NCBI RefSeq assembly: GCF_027532185.1
Contig: NZ_JAPZSV010000002.1
Span: 62,001 to 126,000, forward strand
Origin: Hylemonella sp.
GTDB taxonomy: Bacteria > Pseudomonadota > Gammaproteobacteria > Burkholderiales > Burkholderiaceae_C
Direction of reading: 5' to 3'
Length of the DNA: 64,000 nucleotides
This document shows positions 47,447-58,336 of the stretch, piece by piece. The notes under the pieces were generated by a model. It made no database searches and was not told the DNA's origin. It saw only the letters and a list, made by a program, of their open reading frames with translations. Every line of letters begins with the position of its first letter. Positions within the stretch are counted from its first letter, which is position 1. The translations under genes and the position numbers were made by a program.

Positions 47447-48588
47447 GTGGCCGCCTCCACGTTGGCGCCCGCGTCGGGCAAGTTGTGCTGTGCCGTCTTG
47501 CCCTTTCTGAGCCAGAGGTAAAGGCCGCTGCCCAGCACGATGATGGAGGCGATGTCCAGCAGGGCCCAGAGCAGCTGCATGGGCACGCCGCCGTAGTCGC
47601 CGAAGTGCAGCGGTTGCGATACCAGCAAGGCGATCAGGTACCAGGGCAGCTTGGGTGAGGCCGTCACTTCCGCCGTCCGGGCGTCGACCAGCACGGGCTG
47701 CAGCAGGCGCGAGGTGAAGGGTTCGTTGCCGCGCAGAAAGACCGTGTGGTGGTGCGGGCTCGAAAAGGCTGTGCCCGGGAAAGCGATGAAGGACAGCGTG
47801 GTGTCGGGGGCCTGCTGCAGGGCCACGTCCAGTGTGCGCTGCACCGAGGCCCGCTCGGTCACCGGCACCGTGGGCTGGCCCTGGTAGGGGGCCAGCAGCA
47901 CGCTGAGCTGGTCATGCTGCCAGTATTTGATCAGCAGGTCGGCCCAGGTGTTGATCATGCCCGTGGCTCCGACGACAAAAAGCCAGACCAGGGTGACGAT
48001 GCCCAGCAGGTTGTGCAGGTCCAGCCACTTGAGGCGCGGCTGGCGCTCGCGGCGCACGGTACCGAACTCGAGCTTGCGCATGAAGGGGCTGTAGAGCACC
48101 ACCCCGCTGACGATGGCCACCAGCAGCAAGAGGCCCATGAAGCCCAGGAAGAGCTTGCCCGCAAGACCGGCAAACAGGTCCACGTGGAGCTTGAACATCA
48201 CCCACATGAAGCCTTGGTCGAAGCGCGGCTGGGCCAGGATCTCGCCGGTGCGTGCGTCGACCGCCACCGAACGGAAATCGTCCGTGGGATCGGGTGTGGG
48301 GGTCAACGTGACGAACCAGATCGCATCGTCATGCTCGTCCTGCGAAACGAACTGCACCACGCGGTCCGGGTGCTGGGCGTGCGCGACCTGGATGACCTGG
48401 TCCAGGCTCACGCGCGGGCTGTCGGCCGGCATCTCGGGGGCCTCCACCTCGGTGCCGAGCAGATGGCCGATTTCATGGTGGAAGATCAGCGGCAGGCCCG
48501 TGAGGCACAGCAGCAGCATGAACACGGTGCAGACGATGCTGCTCCACTTGTGGATCCAGGACCAGGTTTTGATGGTTTTGTTTTGCAT
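47443..48588 (-). CDS. PepSY-associated membrane protein (iron-regulated)
   Basis: The 381-residue protein has about four membrane helices. One begins near residue 20 (WIHKWSSIVCTVFMLLLCLTG split around the first), followed by a periplasmic PepSY-like domain, WLDLHNLLGIVTLVWLFVVG and a final helix pair. The family is often found with siderophore uptake and ferric-reductase systems. A Fur-like box overlaps its promoter at 48654-48672, which supports an iron role. The start at 48588 is the first ATG before the helix. Confidence 0.82.
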   Translation of the reverse strand: MQNKTIKTWSWIHKWSSIVCTVFMLLLCLTGLPLIFHHEIGHLLGTEVEAPEMPADSPRVSLDQVIQVAHAQHPDRVVQFVSQDEHDDAIWFVTLTPTPDPTDDFRSVAVDARTGEILAQPRFDQGFMWVMFKLHVDLFAGLAGKLFLGFMGLLLLVAIVSGVVLYSPFMRKLEFGTVRRERQPRLKWLDLHNLLGIVTLVWLFVVGATGMINTWADLLIKYWQHDQLSVLLAPYQGQPTVPVTERASVQRTLDVALQQAPDTTLSFIAFPGTAFSSPHHHTVFLRGNEPFTSRLLQPVLVDARTAEVTASPKLPWYLIALLVSQPLHFGDYGGVPMQLLWALLDIASIIVLGSGLYLWLRKGKTAQHNLPDAGANVEAAT

Positions 48589-48638
48589 GAGATCGGCGAA
48601 ATTCGCGCCGCTCCAGGCCGTGCACACCCCGGCACGGC

Positions 48639-48686
48639 GCGGAACAACAAAACCGTAATGATAATTACTATTATTTTGTTCCGCAA
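48639..48686 (-). promoter_or_regulatory. Iron-regulated promoter with Fur-like box of the PepSY gene
   Basis: On the minus strand TTGCGG (48686-48681) is followed after 17 bases by TATCAT (48663-48658), a good sigma-70 pair. A Fur-like 19-mer at 48654-48672 overlaps the -10 and the spacer and matches the classical consensus at 14 of 19 positions by eye. A 9-bp inverted repeat (GCGGAACAA at 48639-48647, TTGTTCCGC at 48676-48684) flanks the box. Confidence 0.65.
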
Positions 48687-48761
48687 GAACCCGCCCCCGT
48701 ATCGGGTCCTCGGGTCAGCGGGTGACGCGCGGCACCGGCAGGCGGCCGGTGCAGGCCGGCC

Positions 48762-49457
48762 TCAGACTTCCAGCCACTCCTTGCGGGTGTAGCTGTCGTT
48801 GCGCAAGGCCTCGGGGGTGCCTTCGAACACGATGCTGCCGTGACCCATGACCAGGGCGCGGTCGGAGATGGCCATGGCAATGGTGAGCTTCTGCTCGATC
48901 AGCAGCACGGAGATGCCGCGGTCCTTGAGCTTCTTGAGGTACTCGCCTACGAGCTCGACGATCTTGGGCGCGAGGCCCTCGGTCGGTTCGTCGATGATGA
49001 TCAGGTCCGGGTCGCCCATGAGCGTTCGGCACAGGGTCAGCATCTGCTGCTCGCCGCCCGAGAGCACGCCGGCCTCGGTGTGCTGGCGCTCCTTGAGGCG
49101 CGGAAACATCTCGTACATGTCGTCGAAGTTCCAGCGGCTCTGGCGGCCCTTGCCCTTCTCTCCCAGCATCAGGTTCTGGTGCACGGTCAGCTTGGGAAAG
49201 ATGTCGCGGTTCTCCGGCACGTAGCCAATGCCGCGGTGCGCAATCTCGAAGGCCTTGCGGCCCTGCAGCTCCTCGCCCTTCCATTGCACGCTGCCGGCAC
49301 AGTCCACCATGCCCATCACGGCCTTGGCCGTGGTGGAGCGGCCCGAGCCGTTGCGCCCCAGCAGGGCCACGATTTCGCCCGCGTTCACCTCGAAATGCAC
49401 ACCATGCAGCACATGGCTCTTGCCGTAAAAGGCGTGCAGCCCCTCAACTTTGAGCAT
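48762..49457 (-). CDS. livF: Liv-type ABC transporter ATP-binding protein LivF
   Basis: The 231-residue ATPase has signature LSGGEQQML and Walker B LIIIDEPTEGL. The Walker A segment is GRNGSGRST, so Arg40 stands where the lysine is normally found. The partner LivG keeps GPNGAGKST. The protein would serve in branched-chain amino acid or related acyl/organic-acid uptake. The start at 49457 gives MLKVEGLHAFYG, a standard LivF opening. It is the last gene of the liv operon; its start is 11 bases after the livG stop. Confidence 0.9.
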   Translation of the reverse strand: MLKVEGLHAFYGKSHVLHGVHFEVNAGEIVALLGRNGSGRSTTAKAVMGMVDCAGSVQWKGEELQGRKAFEIAHRGIGYVPENRDIFPKLTVHQNLMLGEKGKGRQSRWNFDDMYEMFPRLKERQHTEAGVLSGGEQQMLTLCRTLMGDPDLIIIDEPTEGLAPKIVELVGEYLKKLKDRGISVLLIEQKLTIAMAISDRALVMGHGSIVFEGTPEALRNDSYTRKEWLEV

Positions 49458-49467
49458 CGCCGTCACT

Positions 49468-50262
49468 TCAGTGTCCTCCCGCCTGCGACTCGGCCACGAC
49501 CGAGCCCAGATACGCTTCCTGCACGCGTGCGTTGGCGCGCACGGCCTCGGGTGTGTCAAAGGCCAGCAGCTCGCCGTAGACCACCACGGCGATGCGATCG
49601 GCCAGGCCGAACACCACGCCCATGTCGTGCTCCACCGTCAGCAGGGTCTTGCCTTCGGTAACCTCGCGGATCAGCTTGATGAAGCGTGTGGTCTCGCTCT
49701 TGCTCATGCCGGCCGTGGGCTCGTCGAGCAGGATCACGCTGGCGCCGCCGGCGATGGTGATGCCGATCTCCAGCGCACGCTGCTCAGCATAGGTCAGGTT
49801 CATGGCCTGCACGTCGCGCTTCTTGTCCAGCCGAATCATCTCCAGCAGTTCCTCGGTGCGGTCGTTGGCGTCTTCCAGATCGGCCAGGAACTTGAAGAAG
49901 GTGTAGCGGTAGCCCAGGCTCCAGAGCACGGCGCAGCGCAGGTTCTCGAACACGCTGAGCTTGGGGAAGATGTTGGTGATCTGGAAGCTGCGCGCCAGGC
50001 CCATGCGGTTGATCTCATAGGGCTTCATGCCGTCGATACGACGGCCGCCCAGCAGGATCTCCCCGCTGGTGGGACCGAAACGCCCGCTGATCAGGTTGAA
50101 CAGCGTGGACTTGCCGGCCCCGTTGGGACCGATCACGGCCACGCGCTCACCGGGCTTCACAGCCAGGTCGACCCCACGGATGATCTCGGTCTTGCCGAAG
50201 CTCTTGCGCAGGTCTTTCAGCTCCAGCGCGTAGGGGCTGTTCATGTTCTGTTGGCCGCTCAC
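49468..50262 (-). CDS. livG: Liv-type ABC transporter ATP-binding protein LivG
   Basis: The ATPase has 264 residues from a GTG start at 50262. That start overlaps the livM stop (GTGA) and has GGAGG eight bases upstream; the ATG at 50244 lacks a good ribosome site. Walker A GPNGAGKST, signature LTYAEQRALEIG and Walker B ILLDEPTAGM are present. With LivF it powers the permease. Confidence 0.92.
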   Translation of the reverse strand: MSGQQNMNSPYALELKDLRKSFGKTEIIRGVDLAVKPGERVAVIGPNGAGKSTLFNLISGRFGPTSGEILLGGRRIDGMKPYEINRMGLARSFQITNIFPKLSVFENLRCAVLWSLGYRYTFFKFLADLEDANDRTEELLEMIRLDKKRDVQAMNLTYAEQRALEIGITIAGGASVILLDEPTAGMSKSETTRFIKLIREVTEGKTLLTVEHDMGVVFGLADRIAVVVYGELLAFDTPEAVRANARVQEAYLGSVVAESQAGGH

Positions 50263-51551
50263 AGCGCTTCCCTCCGCTTGATTTCCTTCTCGATGTCTTC
50301 CTGGATCTTGCCCCACTCGTGCACATAGTGCCGGCGGCAGAGCTCGAACAGGCCCAGGCCCGTGAGCATGACGAAGGCGCCGCCGAACCAGTGGTCGGGG
50401 TCGTGCGCGTTGAGCGGGATGCCGATGAAGCGCAGCTCCGGGCCGAGCGACAGGTTCATCTGCAGGTGGTAGACCATCTCGATCATCACGGCCGCGCCCA
50501 GCAACAGCGTGAGCGCAGCCAGGGCCAGGCCCAGGTAGCTGACCCAGAGCTTGCGCAGGAAGCCGAAGCTGGCCACGCGCAGGTTCATCATGATCAGGCT
50601 GGCGATCCCGCCCGGGGCGTACATCACCATGAAGAGGAAGATCAGACCCAGGTAGAGCAGCCAGGCCTTGGTGATCTCCGACAGCAGCACCGAGGCCAGC
50701 ACCAGCAACACGCCACCGATCACGGGGCCGAAGAAGAAGGTTGCGCCGCCCAGGAAGGTGAACAGCAGGTAACTGCCCGAGCGCAGTGGGCCCACGACCT
50801 CGGCCGTGACGATCTCGAACAGGATGGAGCCCAGACCGCCCGCGATACCGGCAAAGAAGCCCGAGATGATGAAGGCGATGTAGCGCACGCGCTGCGTGCT
50901 GTAGCCGATGAACTCCACGCGCTCGGGGTTGTCGCGCACCGCGTTGAGGATACGGCCCAGCGGGGTGCGCGTCAGGGCGAACATCAGCGCCACGCAGACG
51001 AAGGTGTAGACGGCGATCAGGTAGTAGACCTGGAGGCCCGGCCCGAACGTGATGCCGAAGAAGGGCTGGCCCACCACACGGTTGCCCGAGACACCGGCCT
51101 CACCGCCGAAGAACTCGGAGAACATCAGCGACATGGCGAACACCAGCTCGGCCATGCCCAGGGTGATCATGGCAAAAGGCGTGCCCGACTTGCGCGTGGT
51201 CACGTAGCCGAACAGGATGGCGAACGCCATGCCGGCCAAGCCGCCCACGATGGGCAGCAGGCTGACCGGGATGGGCAGGCTCCCCTTGCTGACCATGTTG
51301 AGCGCATGGATGGCCATGTAGGAGCCCAGGCCTGAATACACCGCGTGGCCGAAGCTCAGCATGCCCCCCTGGCCCAGCAGGATGTTGTAGGACAGGCAGG
51401 CGATGATGGCGATGCCCATCTGCGAGAGCATGGTCACCGCCAGGCTGCTCGTGAAGAGCTTGGGCACGAACAGCAGGATCAGGGCGAAGAGGCCCCAGAT
51501 GATCCAGCGACCGACGTTGTAGGGTTTGAATTCGTGGTATTGCTTGGCCAT
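50259..51551 (-). CDS. livM: Liv-type ABC transporter permease LivM
   Basis: The permease has 430 residues. The first 310 form a typical LivM domain with about eight to ten membrane segments (LGQGGMLSFGHAVYSGLGSY is the hallmark). About 110 residues follow, with further hydrophobic segments (YLGLALAALTLLLGAAVMIE and FGGAFVMLTGLGLFEL), which usual LivM proteins lack. It overlaps livG and follows livH by four bases. Confidence 0.9.
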   Translation of the reverse strand: MAKQYHEFKPYNVGRWIIWGLFALILLFVPKLFTSSLAVTMLSQMGIAIIACLSYNILLGQGGMLSFGHAVYSGLGSYMAIHALNMVSKGSLPIPVSLLPIVGGLAGMAFAILFGYVTTRKSGTPFAMITLGMAELVFAMSLMFSEFFGGEAGVSGNRVVGQPFFGITFGPGLQVYYLIAVYTFVCVALMFALTRTPLGRILNAVRDNPERVEFIGYSTQRVRYIAFIISGFFAGIAGGLGSILFEIVTAEVVGPLRSGSYLLFTFLGGATFFFGPVIGGVLLVLASVLLSEITKAWLLYLGLIFLFMVMYAPGGIASLIMMNLRVASFGFLRKLWVSYLGLALAALTLLLGAAVMIEMVYHLQMNLSLGPELRFIGIPLNAHDPDHWFGGAFVMLTGLGLFELCRRHYVHEWGKIQEDIEKEIKRREAL

Positions 51552-51555
51552 GATC

Positions 51556-52572
51556 TCACTCCTCCCGCGTACCGAGCAGACCCTTGGGCCGGAAGATCAG
51601 GATCAGGACCAGGAAGAGATAGGGAAGGATGGGTGCCACCTGCGAAAGCGTGAGCTTGAGCACCGAGTTGTTGCGCGCCGCGGCGCTGAGCTCCCATCCC
51701 AGCTGCTGCGCCAGGGTCAGGAACGAATAATCGAAGGCCACCGCAAAGGTCTGGATCACGCCGATCAGCACCGAGGCCAAGAAGGCGCCCGAGAGCGAGC
51801 CCAGCCCCCCAACGACCACCACGACGAAGATCACCGATCCGACCGTGGCCGCCATGGCCGGCTCGGTCACAAAGGTACTGCCGCCGATCACGCCGCCCAG
51901 GCCGGCCAGCGCCGCGCCGGCACCGAAGACCAGCATGAACACACGCGGCACGTTGTGGCCCAGGGCCTCCACCATCTCGGGGTGCGTGAGCGCCGCCTGG
52001 ATCACCAGGCCGATGCGGCTGCGGGTGAGCATGAGCCACAGTGCCACCAGCATGAACAGTGCCACCAGCATCATGAAGCCGCGCGTGGCCGGGAACGGCG
52101 AGCAGACCGTCGCCTGACAGAGCTCGGCGGGTGCCTGCCCCCAGATGATGCTGAGGCCTTCGCTGGCATGATTGACCAGCGTGAACATCGGGCCTTGCAG
52201 CAACTCGGGCGGTCGGAACTCCACGGCGATCCGGCCCCAGGCGAGCTGCACCAGTTCAAGAATGATGTAGGACAGGCCGAAGGTGATCAGCAGTTCGGGC
52301 ACGTGGCCGTACTTGTGCACCTTGCGCAGGGCGAGGCGCTCGAACACCGCACCCAGCAAGCCCACGACCAGCGGTGCCACGATGAGACCGGGCCAGAAAC
52401 CCACGAACTTGGACACGCTGTAGCCGATGTAGGCGCCCAGCATGTAGAAGCTCGCGTGGGCGAAGTTGAGCACGCCCATCATGCTGAAGATCAGCGTCAG
52501 CCCGGAGCTGAGCATGAACAGCAAGAGCCCGTAGCTCAGGCCGTTGAGCATGGAGATGATGAAGAACTCCAT
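51556..52572 (-). CDS. livH: Liv-type ABC transporter permease LivH
   Basis: The 338-residue integral membrane permease has SLNGLSYG-like opening (MLNGLSYGLLLFMLSSG), the LIFSMMGVLNFAHASFYMLG segment typical of LivH, and the coupling region near the C-terminus. It forms the transmembrane channel with LivM. A strong terminator precedes it at 52645-52681, so its expression depends on read-through from the binding-protein gene or an own promoter. Confidence 0.92.
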   Translation of the reverse strand: MEFFIISMLNGLSYGLLLFMLSSGLTLIFSMMGVLNFAHASFYMLGAYIGYSVSKFVGFWPGLIVAPLVVGLLGAVFERLALRKVHKYGHVPELLITFGLSYIILELVQLAWGRIAVEFRPPELLQGPMFTLVNHASEGLSIIWGQAPAELCQATVCSPFPATRGFMMLVALFMLVALWLMLTRSRIGLVIQAALTHPEMVEALGHNVPRVFMLVFGAGAALAGLGGVIGGSTFVTEPAMAATVGSVIFVVVVVGGLGSLSGAFLASVLIGVIQTFAVAFDYSFLTLAQQLGWELSAAARNNSVLKLTLSQVAPILPYLFLVLILIFRPKGLLGTREE

Positions 52573-52644
52573 TGGATCCCGTCTTTCCCTGTCTGCCGTG
52601 CAGACGTCAGTACCGCAGCGTCAATCTGTGCGTTTCATTTGGAC

Positions 52645-52681
52645 AAAAAAAGGGCCCGAAGGTCACAGGCATCGGGCCCTT
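52645..52681 (-). terminator. Rho-independent terminator between livK-like and livH
   Basis: On the minus strand a 10-bp stem (AAGGGCCCGA and its complement) with a 12-base loop is followed by a run of seven T. It lies between the binding-protein gene and the permease operon, the classic attenuation spot that keeps binding protein in excess over the membrane parts. Confidence 0.85.
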
Positions 52682-52703
52682 CCCTGCACTGAAGCCTGGG
52701 GCT

Positions 52704-53936
52704 TCAGGGACGCTTCATCTGGCAGCTGGTCGGCGTGCTCGACACATAGGACGGGAACTCCTTGACCAAGGCCAGGGTCATGCCGGTGTTCTCGGGGCTG
52801 TAGGGGAACTTCTTGTCCGCCTTCTGCCAGACCGTCAGGAACAGCGGCTGCTGCAGCTGGTGGTCGGCCTTGCGCATCTCGACGTCGCCGTTGTAGCTCT
52901 TGAACTTCAGGCCTTCCAGGGCCGCAGCCACCTTGACCGGGTCGGTGGACTTGGCCTTGGCCATGGCTTCACCGAGCGCCTTATAGATGTGGATCACCGA
53001 GCCGGTGTAGAAGTCGTCATTGAACTTGGCCTTGTACTCGGCCTGCCACTTGCCCATGTCACCACCCATGTTGTAGTGGTTGTAGGACACCTGGAAGACC
53101 CGACCCGCGCTGGTCTGGCCCAGGGCGGTGGGCGTGCCGCTCACGCCGGTGTAGTAGGTGTAGAACTTGCCGTTGTAGCCGCCTTCGTTGGCCGCCTTGA
53201 CCAGCAGGGCCAGGTCAGAACCCCAGTTGCCGGTGATCACGGTATCGGCGCCCGAAGCCTTGATCTTGGCGATGTAGGGCGCGAAGTCACGCACCTGGGC
53301 CAGCGGGTGCAGGTCTTCGCCCACGATCTTCACGTCGGGGCGTTTCAGCGCCAGCAGCTCCTTGGCGAACTTGGCGACCTGATGACCGTGCGAGTAGTTC
53401 TGGTTGAGCAGATAGACACTCTTGATGTCTTTCTGGTCCTTCATGAAGGTGGTGATGGCCTCCATCTTCATGGAGGTATCGGCATCGAAGCGGAAGTGCC
53501 AGTAGTTGCACTTGCTGTTGGTGAAGTCCGGGTCCACGGCAGAATGGTTCAGGAACATGACTTCCTTGCCGGGGTTGCGCTCGTTGTGCTTGGCCACGGC
53601 GTCGATCAGCGCACCGGCGACCGAGGAACCGTTGCCCTGGGTGATGTAGCGCACGCCCTGGTCGATGGCCGCCTTGAGGTGGTTCAGGCTCTCCGCGGGG
53701 CTGAGCTTGTTGTCCATGGCGATGACTTCGAACTTCACGCCGGCGGGGTTGCCCGCGCCGCTGAATTTCTCGCCGAAGAACTGGAAGCTGCGCACCTGGT
53801 TGTTGCCCACCGGGGCCATGAGGCCCGAGAGCGGATCAATCCAGGCGATCTTGACCGTCTCGCCCTTCTGGGCGAAAGCGGCGCCGGCAAAAGCCAGGGT
53901 CGCGGCGGCGGTCACAAATTTCACGGTGAACTTCAT
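52704..53936 (-). CDS. Liv-type ABC transporter substrate-binding protein
   Basis: The 410-residue periplasmic protein has a signal peptide (KFTVKFVTAAATLAFAGAAFA) and a two-lobed binding fold with PLSGLMAPVGNNQVRSFQFF. The name livK is not applied because the ligand is unknown: it could be leucine-type amino acids or an aromatic or fatty-acid-like compound. It is the first gene of the transporter set. Upstream lies a 6-4-6 palindrome at 53995-54010. Confidence 0.9.
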   Translation of the reverse strand: MKFTVKFVTAAATLAFAGAAFAQKGETVKIAWIDPLSGLMAPVGNNQVRSFQFFGEKFSGAGNPAGVKFEVIAMDNKLSPAESLNHLKAAIDQGVRYITQGNGSSVAGALIDAVAKHNERNPGKEVMFLNHSAVDPDFTNSKCNYWHFRFDADTSMKMEAITTFMKDQKDIKSVYLLNQNYSHGHQVAKFAKELLALKRPDVKIVGEDLHPLAQVRDFAPYIAKIKASGADTVITGNWGSDLALLVKAANEGGYNGKFYTYYTGVSGTPTALGQTSAGRVFQVSYNHYNMGGDMGKWQAEYKAKFNDDFYTGSVIHIYKALGEAMAKAKSTDPVKVAAALEGLKFKSYNGDVEMRKADHQLQQPLFLTVWQKADKKFPYSPENTGMTLALVKEFPSYVSSTPTSCQMKRP

Positions 53937-53994
53937 TTGCCATCTCCTCGTTGTCAGAATCGTTGCAGCGTAACCAAATTCAAATCCGGGCGCG

Positions 53995-54010
53995 CTAGGG
54001 ATTGCCCTAG
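53995..54010. promoter_or_regulatory. Palindromic operator-like site upstream of the binding-protein gene
   Basis: CTAGGG (53995-54000) and CCCTAG (54005-54010) are exact inverted repeats with a four-base spacer, about 60 bases upstream of the start. A weaker relative, AGGG-TAAG-CCCC, lies in the acyl-CoA ligase/selO gap near 55806. It may bind a regulator of the transporter. Confidence 0.35.
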
Positions 54011-54089
54011 AACTATCGCCTTTGCGACTCCAGAGCCGACGGCCGGTCGGCCCCGCAAGGTCGCGGGTCATTCAGCATGCCCGGGCGCT

Positions 54090-55733
<1,644 letters not shown>

Positions 55734-55858
55734 GGACAGGTCTCCTCTTCTTGTGGCTCGTGGTGTTCGTGCGCAGTATGGCGCAAGCGCGGGACGCTTC
55801 CACTGAGGGTAAGCCCCTGATCGGGACCGGCTTACGTCCTCTGCGTGACAATGCAGTC

Positions 55859-57352
55859 ATGTCTCTCGCCATCGACGCCGTCCAGGATCCGCCCGCCGCC
55901 ATTGCCAGCGGTTTGACCTGGATCAACCGTTACGCCGCGCTCGGCCCGGCCTTCCACACCGCCCTGCCCCCGCAGCCCTTGCCCGCTCCTTATTGGGTCG
56001 GGCAGAGCCGAGCCACAGGCGAGCTGCTGGGCCTGTCGCCCAACTGGATCCACTCGGACGAACTGCTGCACGCGTTCAGCGGCAACCGACCACTGGCCGG
56101 TAGCGAGCCCGTGGCCACGGTCTACAGCGGGCACCAGTTCGGCGTCTGGGCCGGCCAGCTCGGCGACGGCCGGGCCCTGCTGCTCGGTGAAACCGCGGGA
56201 GGCCTGGAGATCCAGCTCAAGGGCGCGGGCCGCACGCCCTATTCGCGCATGGGCGATGGGCGTGCCGTGCTGCGCTCCAGCATCCGCGAATTCCTCTGCA
56301 GCGAGGCCATGCATGGCTTGGGCATCCCCACCACCCGGGCGCTCTGCGTGACCGGTTCCGATGCGCCCATACGCCGGGAGGAGATCGAGACGGCGGCCGT
56401 GGTCACGCGCGTGGCGCCGAGCTTCATCCGCTTCGGCCACTTCGAACATTTCGCCGCCAACGACCGTCCCGAGGAACTGCGCCGCCTGGCCGACTTCGTC
56501 ATTGACAGCTATTACCCGGCGTGCCGGGCGACGGAGAAGTTCGGGGGCAACGCCTACGCCGCGCTGCTCGAAGCCGTGAGCGAGAAGACCGCCGCGCTGC
56601 TGGCGCAATGGCAGGCCGTGGGCTTTTGCCACGGCGTGATGAACACCGACAACATGAGCATCCTGGGTCTGACCCTGGACTACGGCCCATTCCAGTTCCT
56701 GGACGGCTACGACCCGGCCCACATCTGCAACCACTCCGACACCCAGGGGCGCTACGCCTTTGCGCGCCAACCGAATATCGCCTACTGGAACCTGTTCTGT
56801 CTGGGCCAGGCGCTGCTGCCCCTGATCGGCGAGCAGGAGCTGGCCCTGGCCGCACTGGAAAGCTACCGCACGCGCTACCCGGCCGAGCTGGAGGCCCGGC
56901 TGCGCGCCAAGCTGGGCCTGCAGCGCCAGGAGGCCGGCGACCGGGAGCTGGTCGAGGACACGCTGCGCCTGCTGGCCGCTGAAAAGACGGACCACACGAT
57001 CTTCTGGCGCCGACTCAGCCACTACGCTTCTGACGGCCAGGCCGCGCCTGTACGCGACCTGTTTGTCGATCGCGCCGCTCTCGACGCCTGGTTGCACCGC
57101 TACGAGGCACGGCTCGCACTCGAAGACACGCCGGCTGCTGCCGCTGGCATGCTTGCCGTCAACCCCAAGTTCGTGCTCCGAAACCACTTGGGCGAGCTGG
57201 CCATCCGCCAGGCACGCGAGAAGAATTACGCGGGCGTTGCGAAACTTCTGGCCTTGCTTGAGACTCCTTACGACGAGCATCCTGGCCACGAGGCCGAGGC
57301 TGGCTTCCCGCCCGACTGGGCATCCTCCATCGAGATCAGCTGTTCATCATGA
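55859..57352 (+). CDS. selO: Protein adenylyltransferase SelO (YdiU)
   Basis: The 497-residue pseudokinase-fold enzyme AMPylates proteins. The core motifs [42 protein letters not shown] and DYGPFQFLD are intact, and the C-terminal SCSS holds the conserved cysteine (selenocysteine in eukaryotes). It is connected with redox control. Its stop overlaps the msrB start by four bases, supporting a shared oxidative-stress role. Confidence 0.93.
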   Translation: MSLAIDAVQDPPAAIASGLTWINRYAALGPAFHTALPPQPLPAPYWVGQSRATGELLGLSPNWIHSDELLHAFSGNRPLAGSEPVATVYSGHQFGVWAGQLGDGRALLLGETAGGLEIQLKGAGRTPYSRMGDGRAVLRSSIREFLCSEAMHGLGIPTTRALCVTGSDAPIRREEIETAAVVTRVAPSFIRFGHFEHFAANDRPEELRRLADFVIDSYYPACRATEKFGGNAYAALLEAVSEKTAALLAQWQAVGFCHGVMNTDNMSILGLTLDYGPFQFLDGYDPAHICNHSDTQGRYAFARQPNIAYWNLFCLGQALLPLIGEQELALAALESYRTRYPAELEARLRAKLGLQRQEAGDRELVEDTLRLLAAEKTDHTIFWRRLSHYASDGQAAPVRDLFVDRAALDAWLHRYEARLALEDTPAAAAGMLAVNPKFVLRNHLGELAIRQAREKNYAGVAKLLALLETPYDEHPGHEAEAGFPPDWASSIEISCSS

Positions 57353-57756
57353 GCTACGCGATAAAAAAGACCGCCGAAGAATGGCAGGCCCTGCTGGCCG
57401 CCAAGCACGCCGAACCCGGCGCCTACCAGGTCACCCGCCACGCCGCCACCGAGCGGCCGTTCACGGGGAAGTACGCCGATTTCTGGAGGCCTGGCCACTA
57501 CAGCTGCATCTGCTGCGGCGCCCGCCTCTTCGAGGCCGACACCAAGTTCGACGCCGGCTGCGGCTGGCCCAGCTTTTCCGAGCCGGCGCAGCCGCACGCC
57601 ATCGAGGAGCGGCGCGACACCAGCCACGGCATGGTCCGCGTCGAAACCGTCTGCTCGCAGTGCGGTGCCCATCTGGGTCACGTGTTCGAGGACGGCCCGG
57701 CTCCCACGGGCCTGCGCTACTGCATCAACTCGGCGGCCATCGAACACAAGGACTGA
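57349..57756 (+). CDS. msrB: Peptide-methionine (R)-S-oxide reductase
   Basis: The 135-residue enzyme has zinc cysteines Cys53/Cys56 (CICC) and Cys102/Cys105 (CSQC), catalytic Cys125 (RYCINS) and Cys71 (AGCGWPSF) as a possible resolving cysteine. It repairs oxidised methionine with thioredoxin. It overlaps selO, so the redox AMPylase and the reductase are made together. yciB follows 42 bases later. Confidence 0.96.
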   Translation: MSYAIKKTAEEWQALLAAKHAEPGAYQVTRHAATERPFTGKYADFWRPGHYSCICCGARLFEADTKFDAGCGWPSFSEPAQPHAIEERRDTSHGMVRVETVCSQCGAHLGHVFEDGPAPTGLRYCINSAAIEHKD

Positions 57757-57768
57757 GGCGCAGCCCAC

Positions 57769-57774
57769 GATAAT
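57769..57774 (+). promoter_or_regulatory. Candidate -10 box upstream of yciB
   Basis: GATAAT lies 24 bases before the yciB ATG, just after the msrB stop. It would give a short leader of about 17 bases with no clear ribosome site. Confidence 0.3.
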
Positions 57775-57798
57775 GCCGGCCTGTCCCTGCCTGCTGAT

Positions 57799-58332
57799 AT
57801 GAAACTCCTGATCGACTTCTTCCCCATCCTGCTGTTTTTCGGCGCCTACAAGCTCTACGACATCTACGTCGCCACCGCCGTGCTGATGGCCGCCACCGTG
57901 CTGCAGATGGTGCTGGTCTATGCCGTCGACCGCAAGCTGCAGCTCATGCACAAGGTCACCCTGCTGCTGATCCTGGTCTTTGGCACCCTGACCCTGGCCC
58001 TGCAGGACGATCGCTTCATCATGTGGAAGCCCACCGTGCTCTATGGCGCCATGGGCCTGGCGTTGGCCCTGGCGCTTTGGATCTGGCACAAGAACTTCCT
58101 GCAGATCCTGCTGGGCAGCCAGCTGGAACTGCCCGACGGTGTGTGGCTGCGTCTGAACCTGGCCTGGATCGTCTACGCCTTCTTCATGGCCGCGCTCAAC
58201 GGCTATGTGGCCGCCTTCTACAGCCAGGAGGCCTGGGTCAACTTCAAGCTCTGGGGCTATGTCTTCCCCCTGGCCTTCATCATCGGCCAGGGCTTCTACA
58301 TCGCCCGCCACCTGAAAACCGATCAGGCCTGA
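57799..58332 (+). CDS. yciB: Inner membrane-spanning protein YciB (septation protein A)
   Basis: The 177-residue protein has five predicted membrane segments and the typical start [23 protein letters not shown], here broken at the helix turn, plus WKPTVLYG and [15 protein letters not shown]. YciB affects envelope integrity and interacts with division and elongation proteins. It is followed by bolA after four bases, as in many proteobacteria. Confidence 0.93.
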   Translation: MKLLIDFFPILLFFGAYKLYDIYVATAVLMAATVLQMVLVYAVDRKLQLMHKVTLLLILVFGTLTLALQDDRFIMWKPTVLYGAMGLALALALWIWHKNFLQILLGSQLELPDGVWLRLNLAWIVYAFFMAALNGYVAAFYSQEAWVNFKLWGYVFPLAFIIGQGFYIARHLKTDQA

Positions 58333-58336
58333 GCCC

